Origin: Pseudonocardia sp. SCN 73-27
Lineage (GTDB): Bacteria; Actinomycetota; Actinomycetes; Mycobacteriales; Pseudonocardiaceae
Reading direction: 5' to 3'
NCBI GenBank assembly: GCA_001725415.1
Contig: MEGH01000004.1
Coordinates: 223,377 to 287,376 of the forward strand
DNA length: 64,000 bases
Positions within the stretch are counted from its first letter, which is position 1, and the number at the start of each line of letters is the position of its first letter. A program made the position numbers and the translations under genes. Below are positions 7,724 to 15,256 of the stretch, one piece after another. The notes beneath the pieces were generated by a model that saw only the letters and a list, made by a program, of their open reading frames with translations, did no database searches and was not told the DNA's origin.

Positions 7724-8599
7724 TCAGGCCGCCGCGCCGGCAGGCGCGCGTTCGGCGGTCAGGATGCGGCGCACGAACGTCGCGACGACGTGGCGCTTGT
7801 AGTCGGCGGTGCCGCGGTGGTCGGTGCGGGGCCGGGCGACGGCGGCGGCCAGGTCGGCGGCGCGGTCGACGACGTCAGGGTCCAGCCGGGATCCGACGAG
7901 CGTCTGCGCGGCCTCGGTCGCGGCGATCGTCGCCGGGCCGACACCGGTCAGCGCAATGCCCGCCCGCACGACCTCCTCTCCGACGGACTCCAGCGCGACC
8001 GCGACGCCGGCCGTCGCGAAGTCGCCGACACGGCGTTCCAGCTTCAGGTACGAACCGGACCGGGCACCCTGAGCCGCAGGGACGACGGCCTCGACAGCGA
8101 TCTCGTCGTACTCCAGCGCGTTCTGGAAGGTGCCGACGACGAACTCGCCGACCGGGATGGTCCGGCGCCCGCGGGCGCTCGTGGCGACGACCGAGCCGCC
8201 GAGGGCGAGCATCACCGAGGCCCAGTCGCCCTGCGGGTCGGCGTGGCACAGCGATCCGACGAGCGTGCCGCGGGTGCGCACGATCGGATCGGCCACGAGC
8301 GGTGCGGCGGCGGCCATCGTCGGCTGGGCGCCGGGCAGGACCGTGGAGTGTTCGAGATCGACGTGGCGGCACAGCGCGCCGACGCGCATGCCGCCGCCGG
8401 GGGTCTCCTCGTGGTGTCCGAGACCTTCCAGACCGTTGATGTCGACGAGCACACCCGGCGCGGCGAAGCGCAGCTTCATCATCGGCACCAGGCTCTGGCC
8501 GCCGGCGAGGATCTTCGCCTCGTCGCCGTGCTCTGCGAGCAGCGCGAGGGCCTCGTCGAGGGTGCGGGGTGCCTCGTAGCGGAAGCGGGACGGGTACAT
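7724..8599 (-). CDS. coxM: CO dehydrogenase FAD subunit (cassette 1)
   Basis: 291-residue medium subunit that passes electrons from CoxS to the respiratory quinone pool. FAD-binding motifs are AGGQSLVPMMKLR (residues about 32-44) and TLVGSLCHADPQGD (about 111-124), characteristic of the CoxM/CutM family. The C-terminal domain ends with TADYKRHVVATFVRR, also typical. The ATG overlaps the stop of the small upstream gene in ATGA (8597-8601), so it is coupled to it. Confidence 0.94.
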   Translation of the reverse strand: MYPSRFRYEAPRTLDEALALLAEHGDEAKILAGGQSLVPMMKLRFAAPGVLVDINGLEGLGHHEETPGGGMRVGALCRHVDLEHSTVLPGAQPTMAAAAPLVADPIVRTRGTLVGSLCHADPQGDWASVMLALGGSVVATSARGRRTIPVGEFVVGTFQNALEYDEIAVEAVVPAAQGARSGSYLKLERRVGDFATAGVAVALESVGEEVVRAGIALTGVGPATIAATEAAQTLVGSRLDPDVVDRAADLAAAVARPRTDHRGTADYKRHVVATFVRRILTAERAPAGAAA

Positions 8600-8892
8600 C
8601 AGATGTCCTCTCGCGCGTGCCTGGGCTCTCCGGATCCGTGCTCACCGGGCCTGGGCGGCTCGACGATCGCGACGGGCAGCGGCTCGTCGTCGGGATCGGG
8701 CCGTGGCTGCTGGTGCGGAGGCCAGGGGCCGGCGACGGGCTTCCCGGCGACCTGCAGCCAGCCGACCATCCCGGGGAACGACCAGATCGTCGGACTGGAC
8801 CCCGCCGGGACGTCGCGAGGGGCACTCTCGAAGAGCTCGAACGCCCGCCCGGTTCGACCGCCGGGGGCGTTCGGTGGAGGATCGTTGGTCAT
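8599..8892 (-). CDS. small proline-rich protein leading the cox cassette (97 aa)
   Basis: First gene of the minus-strand cox operon. The ATG at 8890-8892 starts a 97-residue protein rich in Pro and polar residues, with a central folded-looking core (SPTIWSFPGMVGWLQVAGKPV) between disordered ends. Its TGA overlaps the coxM ATG, so ribosomes would pass from it to coxM. I do not recognise a family. It may be a cassette-specific accessory or a translational leader. A longer in-frame upstream extension crosses the 25-bp tandem duplication and is less likely to be coding. Confidence 0.6.
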   Translation of the reverse strand: MTNDPPPNAPGGRTGRAFELFESAPRDVPAGSSPTIWSFPGMVGWLQVAGKPVAGPWPPHQQPRPDPDDEPLPVAIVEPPRPGEHGSGEPRHAREDI

Positions 8893-9108
8893 CGTCGACT
8901 CATTCCTCTGGTGCGCGGGCGCGTCGTGGCCTCTGGTGCGCGGGCGCGTCGTGGACGGGACGGCCGCGTGGTGGCCGGAATGCTCCACCTGCAGCAACAC
9001 CCCCGCACCCCTGCCCTAAGCGAAGCCTTAAGTGGGGTTTGGACTCCGCACCCGCGGCGCGCCACCATGGTCACCACGACCCCGGCGGTCGGTGACGGGA
9101 GGAGCGGC
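8893..9108. promoter_or_regulatory. divergent promoter region between the two cox cassettes
   Basis: These 216 bp separate the leftward cassette (first ATG at 8892) from the rightward cassette (start at 9109), so both promoters must lie here or overlap the genes. It contains the 25-bp tandem duplication and one less GC-rich stretch at 9015-9040 (around cctaagcgaagccttaag) holding a TAAG...CTTA inverted repeat that could be an operator. I cannot assign -35/-10 boxes with confidence. Confidence 0.55.
8905..8954. repeat. perfect 25-bp tandem duplication
   Basis: Positions 8905-8929 and 8930-8954 are identical 25-bp units that begin cctctggtgc and end gcgtcgtgg. The duplication lies 13 bp upstream of the first ATG of the minus-strand cox cassette, in its promoter or leader. 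It could be a doubled regulator site or a recent slippage event. Confidence 0.85.
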
Positions 9109-9993
9109 GTGCAGGTCCCCGCGTTCTTCGAGTACCAGCGCGCGACGAGCGTCGCGCACGTCGTCACGCTGCTCGAACGGTTCGGCCCCGAGGCCCGGAT
9201 CGTGGCGGGCGGGCACAGCCTGATCCCGATGATGAAACTGCGGCTCGCGCAGCCGGAGCTGCTCGTCGACGTCAACGACCTCCACGAACTGGCGGGGATC
9301 ACCGTCGAGGACGGGGTACTCCGGATCGGCGCGCTCACGCGGCACGCGGAGCTGCTGGCCAGTCCGCTGGCAGGCGAGCACTTCCCGATCCTGCACGACG
9401 CCGAGCGCGTCATCGCCGACCCCGTGGTGCGCAACCGAGGCACGATCGGCGGCTCGGTGTGTCAGGCCGACCCGTCCGAGGACCTGTCCGGGGTGTTCAC
9501 CGCGCTTCGGGCGGTCGCCGTCGTCCGAGGGGTCGACGGCGACCGGACCGTGCCGATGCGGGAGTTCTTCCACGGCCCCTACGAGACGGCGGTGCGGCCC
9601 GCGGAAATCCTCGTCGAGCTGCGGGTGCCGCTGCAGCCCGGCGCCGGCAGCGCCTACGTGAAGGTCGACCGGCGGGTGGGGGACTGGGCCGTCGCGGCGG
9701 CCGGCGCGGTCGTGTCGCTCGGCCCGGGGGGCGTCGTCGAGCAGGTCGGCATCGGGCTCACCGCGGTCGGCGACGCCGACTTCACCGCCGTCGAGGCCGA
9801 GGACCTGCTGCGGGGCCGGGTCGCCGACGAGTACACGTTCGCGGCAGCGGGAGAGGCGGCGGCGACGCACTGCCGTCCGGTCGCCGACCAGCGTGGGCCC
9901 GTCGACTACAAGCGCCACCTCGCGGGCGAGCTCACAGTCCGCGCACTGCGCGACGCGACGGCCCGCGCCCACCGCGGCGGGTCCACCGAGTGA
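9109..9993 (+). CDS. coxM: CO dehydrogenase FAD subunit (cassette 2)
   Basis: Second CoxM paralogue. With the GTG at 9109, which follows a GGGAGGAG ribosome site by 5 bp, the protein is 294 residues and begins VQVPAFFEYQRATSV, as in the family. An ATG at 9067 would add 14 residues. FAD motifs are AGGHSLIPMMKLR and TIGGSVCQADPSED. In the second motif the usual His-Ala-Asp is Gln-Ala-Asp, and in the first Gly-Gln-Ser is Gly-His-Ser. These differ from cassette 1, so the two copies have diverged. It overlaps coxS by GTGA. Confidence 0.92.
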   Translation: MQVPAFFEYQRATSVAHVVTLLERFGPEARIVAGGHSLIPMMKLRLAQPELLVDVNDLHELAGITVEDGVLRIGALTRHAELLASPLAGEHFPILHDAERVIADPVVRNRGTIGGSVCQADPSEDLSGVFTALRAVAVVRGVDGDRTVPMREFFHGPYETAVRPAEILVELRVPLQPGAGSAYVKVDRRVGDWAVAAAGAVVSLGPGGVVEQVGIGLTAVGDADFTAVEAEDLLRGRVADEYTFAAAGEAAATHCRPVADQRGPVDYKRHLAGELTVRALRDATARAHRGGSTE

Positions 9994-10469
9994 GGGTGGG
10001 GGTGACGGTGAACGGGGTCGAGCAGGTGCGGGACATCGAGCCTCGGCTGCTGCTCGTGCACCTGCTGCGCGACGAGCTGCGCCTCACCGGGACGCACTGG
10101 GGCTGCGACACGTCCAACTGCGGGGCGTGCACGGTCTGGATGGACGGGCTGCCCGTGAAGTCGTGCACCGTGCTCGCCGTGATGGCCGACGGCCGCAGCG
10201 TCCGCACCGTGGAGGACCTCGAAGGACCGTTCGGGCTCGACCAGGTGCAGCAGTCGTTCATGGACTGCCACGGCCTGCAGTGCGGCTTCTGCACCCCCGG
10301 GATGCTCATGACGGCCCGCAAGCTCCTCGACGACAACCCCGACCCCACCGACACCGAGATCCGTGAGGCCATCTCCGGCCAGATCTGCCGGTGCACGGGC
10401 TACCGCAACATCGTCGCGGCCATCCGGCACGCCGCCGACGCCGAAGCCGCCGGTCGGGGGGACACGTGA
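9990..10469 (+). CDS. coxS: CO dehydrogenase small [2Fe-2S] subunit (cassette 2)
   Basis: 159-residue second CoxS. The start is a GTG overlapping the coxM stop (9990-9993). Cluster ligands are CDTSNCGACTV plus KSC, then CGFCTPGM and CRCTGYRNI, so both [2Fe-2S] sites are intact. Its TGA overlaps the GTG of coxL at 10466-10469. It is shorter than the cassette 1 copy only at the N-terminus. Confidence 0.94.
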   Translation: MRVGVTVNGVEQVRDIEPRLLLVHLLRDELRLTGTHWGCDTSNCGACTVWMDGLPVKSCTVLAVMADGRSVRTVEDLEGPFGLDQVQQSFMDCHGLQCGFCTPGMLMTARKLLDDNPDPTDTEIREAISGQICRCTGYRNIVAAIRHAADAEAAGRGDT

Positions 10470-12874
10470 CCGGCACCCTCGAGGGGTGCGCGGGGCCGGG
10501 CTTCGGCTCGGTCCCGCGCAAGGAGGACGGGCGCTTCGTCCGCGGCCGCGGCCGGTTCGTCGACGACATCGCCCTGCCCGGGATGCTGCACGGCGCCGTG
10601 CTGCGCAGCCCTTACGCGCACGCCCGGATCCGGGCGGTCGACGCGACCGCCGCGGAGTCGCACCCCAAGGTCCGCGCCGTCATCACCGGCGAGACGCTGG
10701 CCGCGCGTGGCATGGCGTGGATGCCGACGTTCTCCCACGACGTCGCGGCCGTCCTGGCCACCGACAAGGTCCGCTACCAGGGCCAGGAGGTGGCGTTCGT
10801 CGTCGCCGAGGACCGCTACGCCGCCCGCGACGCCCTCGCGCTGATCGACGTCGACTACGAGCCGCTCCCGCCGGTCGTCGACGCGCGGCTCGCGCTCTCG
10901 CCGGAGGCCCCGGTGATCCGGGACGACCTTCTCGACAGGACCGACAACCACGTCTTCGACTGGGAGACCGGCGACGCCGACGCCACCGCAGCCCTGTTCG
11001 CCCGCGCCGCGCACGTCTCCGAGTGCGATCTCGTCTACCCACGGGTGCACCCGGCGCCGCTGGAGACGTGCGGGACCGTCGCCGACTTCGACCGCATCTC
11101 CGGCAAGCTCACCGTCCACGCCACCGCGCAGGCCCCGCACGCCCACCGGATGCTCTACGCCCGGATCGCCGGGATTCCCGAACACCGCATCCGGATCATC
11201 GCGCCCGACATCGGTGGCGGCTTCGGCAACAAGGTCGGCATGTACCCCGGCTACCTGTGCGCCGTCGTCGGCTCGATCGTCACCGGTGCGCCGGTCAAGT
11301 GGGTGGAGGACCGCTCCGAGAACCTGATGAGCACCTCGTTCGCGCGCGACTTCCACATGCACGGCGAGATCGCCGCCGACGCCGACGGCCACATCCTCGC
11401 CATCCGCGTCTCGGTGCTCGCCGACCACGGCGCCTTCAACGCGACCGCCCAGCCGTCGAAGTTCCCGGCCGGCTTCTTCGGCGTCTTCACCGGCTCCTAC
11501 GACATCGCTGCCGCGCACTGCCGGGTCACCGGCGTCTACACCAACAAGGCGCCCGGGGGAGTGGCCTACGCCTGCTCGTTCCGCGTCACCGAGGCCGTCT
11601 ACCTGGTCGAACGGCTCGTCGACGTGCTCGCCCGCGACACCGGCCGCGACGCCGCCGAGCTGCGGATGGCCAACCTGCTCACTCCAGACCGGTTCCCGTT
11701 CCGCAGCGCGACGGGCTGGGAGTACGACTCCGGCGACTACCCGCGGGCGCTGCGGACCGCACTGGAGATGGCCGACTACCCGTCGGTGCGCGCCGAGCAG
11801 AAGGACCGGTGGGCGGCCTTCGAGCGCACCGGGAAGGGCCCGCTCACCGGCGTCGGGATGAGCGTCTTCACCGAGGCCGTCGGCGCCGGGCCGCGGCGGC
11901 TCATGGACATCATGGGCCTCGGCATGGCCGACGGTGCCGAGCTGCGCGTGCACCCCACCGGCAGCGCCGTGCTGCGGCTGTCGTGCATGAGCCAGGGGCA
12001 GGGCCACGAGACGACGTTCGCCCAGATCGTCTCCCACGAGCTCGGGCTGCCCGTCGACGCCGTCGAGGTGATCCAGGGCGACACCGACAACACCCCGTTC
12101 GGCCTGGGCACCTACGGCTCCCGCTCCACGCCCGTCTCCGGCGCGGCGGCGTCGGTCGCGGCGGGCAAGGTCCGCGAACAGGCCCGGCAGGTCGCCGCTG
12201 TGCTCCTCGAGGTCGCTGCCGACGACCTGCGCTGGGACGTCGGCACCGGAACCGCCGACGGCGGCAGCTTCTCGGTCGCCGGCGTGCCCGGGGTCTCGGT
12301 CAGCCTGCGCGAGATCGCCATGGCCGCCCACGGCGGGCTCGACCTGCCGGACGGCGTCGAGGGCCAGCTCGCCGCCTCCACCGTCTACAACCCGCCCAAC
12401 CTGACGTTCCCCTTCGGCGCCTACGTCTGCGTCGTCGACGTCGACCCCGGCACCGGCGAGGTCGAGGTGCGGCGGTTCGTCGCCGTCGACGACTGCGGCG
12501 TCCGGATCAACCCGATGATCGTCGAGGGGCAGATCCACGGCGGCCTCGCCGACGGCATCGGCATGGCGCTCATGGAGCTCGTCGCGTTCGACGACGACGG
12601 CAACCACCTCTCCGCCTCGTTCATGGACTACCTGCTGCCCACGGCCATGGAGTGCCCGCCGTGGGAGCTGGCCGCGACCGTCACCCCGTCGCCGCACCAT
12701 CCCCTGGGCGCCAAGGGCGTCGGCGAGTCGGCGACCGTCGGGTCCCCGCCCGCCGTCGTCAACGCCGTCCTCGACGCCATCGGCGTCCGCCACGCGGACA
12801 TGCCGCTGACCCCCGCCCACGTCTGGCGCGCCCTGCAGGGCCGCCCGATCCGGCCCGACATCGCGATCAGGTGA
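10466..12874 (+). CDS. coxL: form I-like CO dehydrogenase large subunit (cassette 2)
   Basis: 802 residues, exactly the length of the cassette 1 CoxL. Residues 367-373 read AYACSFR: it keeps the Cys (370) and SFR of the form I signature but has Ala where cassette 1 and classical enzymes have Arg. The GGGFGNK pterin motif and the C-terminal GAKGVGES Glu are present. The enzyme should still bind Mo, and Cu through the Cys, but the Arg-to-Ala change beside the copper ligand could alter substrate preference or affinity. The GTG start overlaps the coxS stop. The gene is followed 7 bp later by the XdhC-YHS gene. Confidence 0.93.
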   Translation: MTGTLEGCAGPGFGSVPRKEDGRFVRGRGRFVDDIALPGMLHGAVLRSPYAHARIRAVDATAAESHPKVRAVITGETLAARGMAWMPTFSHDVAAVLATDKVRYQGQEVAFVVAEDRYAARDALALIDVDYEPLPPVVDARLALSPEAPVIRDDLLDRTDNHVFDWETGDADATAALFARAAHVSECDLVYPRVHPAPLETCGTVADFDRISGKLTVHATAQAPHAHRMLYARIAGIPEHRIRIIAPDIGGGFGNKVGMYPGYLCAVVGSIVTGAPVKWVEDRSENLMSTSFARDFHMHGEIAADADGHILAIRVSVLADHGAFNATAQPSKFPAGFFGVFTGSYDIAAAHCRVTGVYTNKAPGGVAYACSFRVTEAVYLVERLVDVLARDTGRDAAELRMANLLTPDRFPFRSATGWEYDSGDYPRALRTALEMADYPSVRAEQKDRWAAFERTGKGPLTGVGMSVFTEAVGAGPRRLMDIMGLGMADGAELRVHPTGSAVLRLSCMSQGQGHETTFAQIVSHELGLPVDAVEVIQGDTDNTPFGLGTYGSRSTPVSGAAASVAAGKVREQARQVAAVLLEVAADDLRWDVGTGTADGGSFSVAGVPGVSVSLREIAMAAHGGLDLPDGVEGQLAASTVYNPPNLTFPFGAYVCVVDVDPGTGEVEVRRFVAVDDCGVRINPMIVEGQIHGGLADGIGMALMELVAFDDDGNHLSASFMDYLLPTAMECPPWELAATVTPSPHHPLGAKGVGESATVGSPPAVVNAVLDAIGVRHADMPLTPAHVWRALQGRPIRPDIAIR

Positions 12875-12881
12875 GGCGACC

Positions 12882-13796
12882 ATGACCACGACCGAGATCC
12901 GCGCCCACGCCGACCGGCTCCACCGCGACCGCGTTCCCTACGTGCTGGCGACGGTCGTCCGCGCCGAACGGCCCACCAGCGCCAAGCCGGGCGACAGCGC
13001 GCTCGTGCTGCCCGACGGTTCGATCGACGGGTTCGTCGGCGGGGTGTGCGCGGAGTCGACGGTGCGGCTGGAGGGGTTGCGGCTGCTGGCGTCGGGGGAG
13101 TCGGAGCTGCTGCGGGTCACGCCCTCGGCGGCCGAAGCCGTCGCGCCAGAAGGGGTGCGGGTCGTCGAGAACCCCTGCCTGTCGGGTGGGACGCTGGAGA
13201 TCTTCCTGGAGGCCGTCATCCCGCCGGTGCTCGTGCGGGTGTTCGGGGACTCGCCGATCGCCCGGGCCGTCGCGCAGGTCGGGACGGCGCTGGACCTCGA
13301 CGTGCAGAACGACGTCGACGCCGTACGTGCGGTCGCCCCGGACACGACGGCGGTCGTCGTCGCTGCCCACGGCCGCGACGAGGTCCCGGTCCTGCGCGCG
13401 GCCCTCGACGCGCACGTGCCCTACATCGCGCTGGTCGCGAGCCCGAAACGGTCGGCGGCCGTGCTGGCCGAGCTCGACGTCCCCGGCGACGAACGCGCCC
13501 GCATCCGCGCCCCCGCCGGCCTCGACATCGGGGCGCGCACCCCGCACGAGATCGCGCTGTCGATCTACGCCGAGATCGTGGCGCGCCGCCCGCGCGCTGA
13601 TCCATCCGTCCCCGCGGCAGACCCGGTGCCCGCCCCGGCCGAGGCCCTCGATCCGGTGTGCGGCATGACCGTCGCGGTCAGCCCGGCCAGCCTGACGTTG
13701 GCGCACAAGGGTGTCGACTGGTACTTCTGCGGCTCCGGCTGCCGCGATGCCTTCCGCGACGCCCCCCAGCGCTACCTCGCCTCGGTCGGCGCCTGA
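12882..13796 (+). CDS. XdhC-family maturation protein fused to a C-terminal YHS domain
   Basis: 304 residues. Residues about 10-70 match the XdhC/CoxI N-terminal domain (PYVLATVVRAERPTSAKPGD, then GFVGGVCAES). Residues about 115-235 are the Rossmann-like C-terminal domain, ending with the family's GLDIGARTPHEIALSIYAEI. Residues about 255-302 form a separate YHS domain: DPVCGMTV, later WYFCGSGCRDAF and a final RYL. XdhC-type proteins bind and sulfurate molybdenum cofactor for this enzyme family. YHS domains bind metal, often copper, so the fusion may help load the Mo-Cu site. It closes cassette 2. Confidence 0.88.
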   Translation: MTTTEIRAHADRLHRDRVPYVLATVVRAERPTSAKPGDSALVLPDGSIDGFVGGVCAESTVRLEGLRLLASGESELLRVTPSAAEAVAPEGVRVVENPCLSGGTLEIFLEAVIPPVLVRVFGDSPIARAVAQVGTALDLDVQNDVDAVRAVAPDTTAVVVAAHGRDEVPVLRAALDAHVPYIALVASPKRSAAVLAELDVPGDERARIRAPAGLDIGARTPHEIALSIYAEIVARRPRADPSVPAADPVPAPAEALDPVCGMTVAVSPASLTLAHKGVDWYFCGSGCRDAFRDAPQRYLASVGA

Positions 13797-13882
13797 GAGG
13801 CGCGCACCCCGGGGCCCGCGCAGAAGAACCCGGGTGGTGGAGCCCGCGATGACTTCAGGTGGAGCGGACGGTCTACTCCGGC

Positions 13883-14434
13883 ATGGGCATCCTCAGCTAC
13901 ACGATGAGCGTCTCTCTCGACGGCTACATCGCCGACCCCGCCGGCAACATCGGCTTCTCCGCCCCGGACGAGGAGGTGCACCGCTTCGCCAACGAGCAGA
14001 CCCGCGACACCGCGGTACTGCTGTTCGGTCGCGGTCTCTACGAGGTGATGGAGGACTTCTGGACCGACCCCGCCCGGGCCGACGGCGGCGAGGTCGAGGC
14101 CGAGTTCGCCCGCGAGTACGTCGCCACCCCCCGGGTCGTGTTCTCCGACTCGCTGCAGTCGGTCGCGCCCGGCTGCCGGCTGGTGCGCCGCGCCGACGCG
14201 GTCGGCGAGGTCACCCGGCTCAAGGCGGAGACCGACGGAGAGCTGGCCGTCGGCGGGGCCGCGCTGGCCGCGTCGTTGCTGGACCTGATCGACGAGTTCG
14301 GCGTCCGCGTGGTGCCGGTGGCCGTCGGCGGGGGCACGCCCTTCTTCCCGCTGGGCGAGGGCCTGCGGCTGCGGCTCGTCGACCAGCGCGCCTTCGGCTG
14401 CGGCACCGTCCACCTGCGTTATGCGAGAGCCTGA
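13883..14434 (+). CDS. RibD C-terminal / dihydrofolate reductase-like protein
   Basis: 183 residues if started at the ATG 13883 (an in-frame GTG at 13859 would add 8). The start ILSYTMSVSLDGYIAD and the later AVLLFGRGLYEVMEDFW and AVGGAALAASLLD are typical of the RibD C-terminal reductase family (Pfam RibD_C). These bind NADPH in a DHFR-like fold and are often annotated 'dihydrofolate reductase family'. The substrate is unknown. It lies between the cox region and a TetR/efflux pair and converges on the TetR gene across a large palindrome. Confidence 0.85.
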   Translation: MGILSYTMSVSLDGYIADPAGNIGFSAPDEEVHRFANEQTRDTAVLLFGRGLYEVMEDFWTDPARADGGEVEAEFAREYVATPRVVFSDSLQSVAPGCRLVRRADAVGEVTRLKAETDGELAVGGAALAASLLDLIDEFGVRVVPVAVGGGTPFFPLGEGLRLRLVDQRAFGCGTVHLRYARA

Positions 14435-14440
14435 CGCGAC

Positions 14441-14472
14441 GCGCAACCTCACGGTCGTTCCCGGGCCCCGGG
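14441..14472 (+). repeat. short repeat related to 44318-44352
   Basis: About 32 bp starting gcgcaacctcacggtcgt and running into a C/G-rich ccgggccccggg core. It matches the sequence at 44318-44352 with a few substitutions and one inserted base. Both copies sit just after a rightward gene. Here the inverted partner arm seen at 44359-44370 is missing, and the 43-bp palindrome follows instead. Confidence 0.6.
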
Positions 14473-14478
14473 ACGATG

Positions 14479-14521
14479 GAACGACACAGTCGCGCAACTC
14501 AGTTGCGCGACTGTGCCGTTC
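14479..14521. terminator. 43-bp palindrome between convergent genes
   Basis: Two 21-bp arms (14479-14499 and 14501-14521) flank a single central C. They pair at 20 of 21 positions; the core reads cagtcgcgcaact / agttgcgcgactg. It lies between the end of the RibD-C gene and the end of the leftward TetR gene, the right place for a bidirectional terminator. Perfect cruciform symmetry of this size is unusual and may also be a binding site. Confidence 0.8.
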
Positions 14522-14544
14522 GTTCGGAATGCGGGAGCCGCAGC

Positions 14545-15207
14545 TCAGCAGTGCGGCAGGTGGCGGCCGCAGGCGTCCTCGAGCTGGGCGAGGTCGAGTG
14601 CCGGGTGGCCGAGCGGGGTCGGACCGTCGCGGCGGGTGCACAGGCCGTCGAGCACGATCCGCAGGTAGCGCCGCCAGGCCTGCGGGTCGGCGGCCTCGGT
14701 GAAGCTCGCGACCTGGGTGAGCATGACCTGCAGCGGGGCGAAGTCGGTCAGCGCGAAGTCGGGGCGCAGGACCCCGGCCTCGATCGCCCGGCACACACCC
14801 TGCTGGACGAGCGGCAGGAGTTCGGCCCGCCGCTCGCGGAAGGTCTCGTGGTCGCCGACCGCCCCGAAGATGACGTCCTTGAGGCCGCGGTCCTCGATCT
14901 GCATGGCGATCAGCGACTCGAGGGCGGCGCACAGGCCCTCCCACGGGTCGGGGTGGGCGATCGCCTCCTTGACGGTGGCCACGACCTGGTCGAGCCGCTC
15001 CTCGAACAGCGCCGTGACCAGCGCGGTCTTGTCGGGGAACCGTCGGTAGACGGTGCCGGTGCCGACGCCCGCGTGGCGGGCGATCTCGTCGAGACCGGCC
15101 TCCAGGCCGCGGCGCGCGAAGACCTCGCGTGCCGCGGCCAGGACCCGTTGCCGGTTGCGCTCGGCGTCCGCGCGCAGCGGCTTCTCGGACTGCTGGGTGG
15201 TCGTCAT
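14545..15207 (-). CDS. TetR-family regulator of the adjacent efflux pump
   Basis: 220 residues from the ATG at 15205-15207. The N-terminal helix-turn-helix spans residues about 15-62 (RVLAAAREVFARRGLEAGLD, EIARHAGVGTGTVYRRFPDK), typical TetR. The C-terminal ligand domain is of the common actinobacterial type. It lies 49 bp downstream of a DHA2 efflux gene on the same strand, so it is probably co-transcribed and represses that pump. Thirteen in-frame residues upstream (Arg-rich) are likely not translated. Confidence 0.9.
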   Translation of the reverse strand: MTTTQQSEKPLRADAERNRQRVLAAAREVFARRGLEAGLDEIARHAGVGTGTVYRRFPDKTALVTALFEERLDQVVATVKEAIAHPDPWEGLCAALESLIAMQIEDRGLKDVIFGAVGDHETFRERRAELLPLVQQGVCRAIEAGVLRPDFALTDFAPLQVMLTQVASFTEAADPQAWRRYLRIVLDGLCTRRDGPTPLGHPALDLAQLEDACGRHLPHC

Positions 15208-15256
15208 CCTCGACTTCCGTTCCCGCCGTCGCCGGCGGACCGTCACGTGGACGGGG

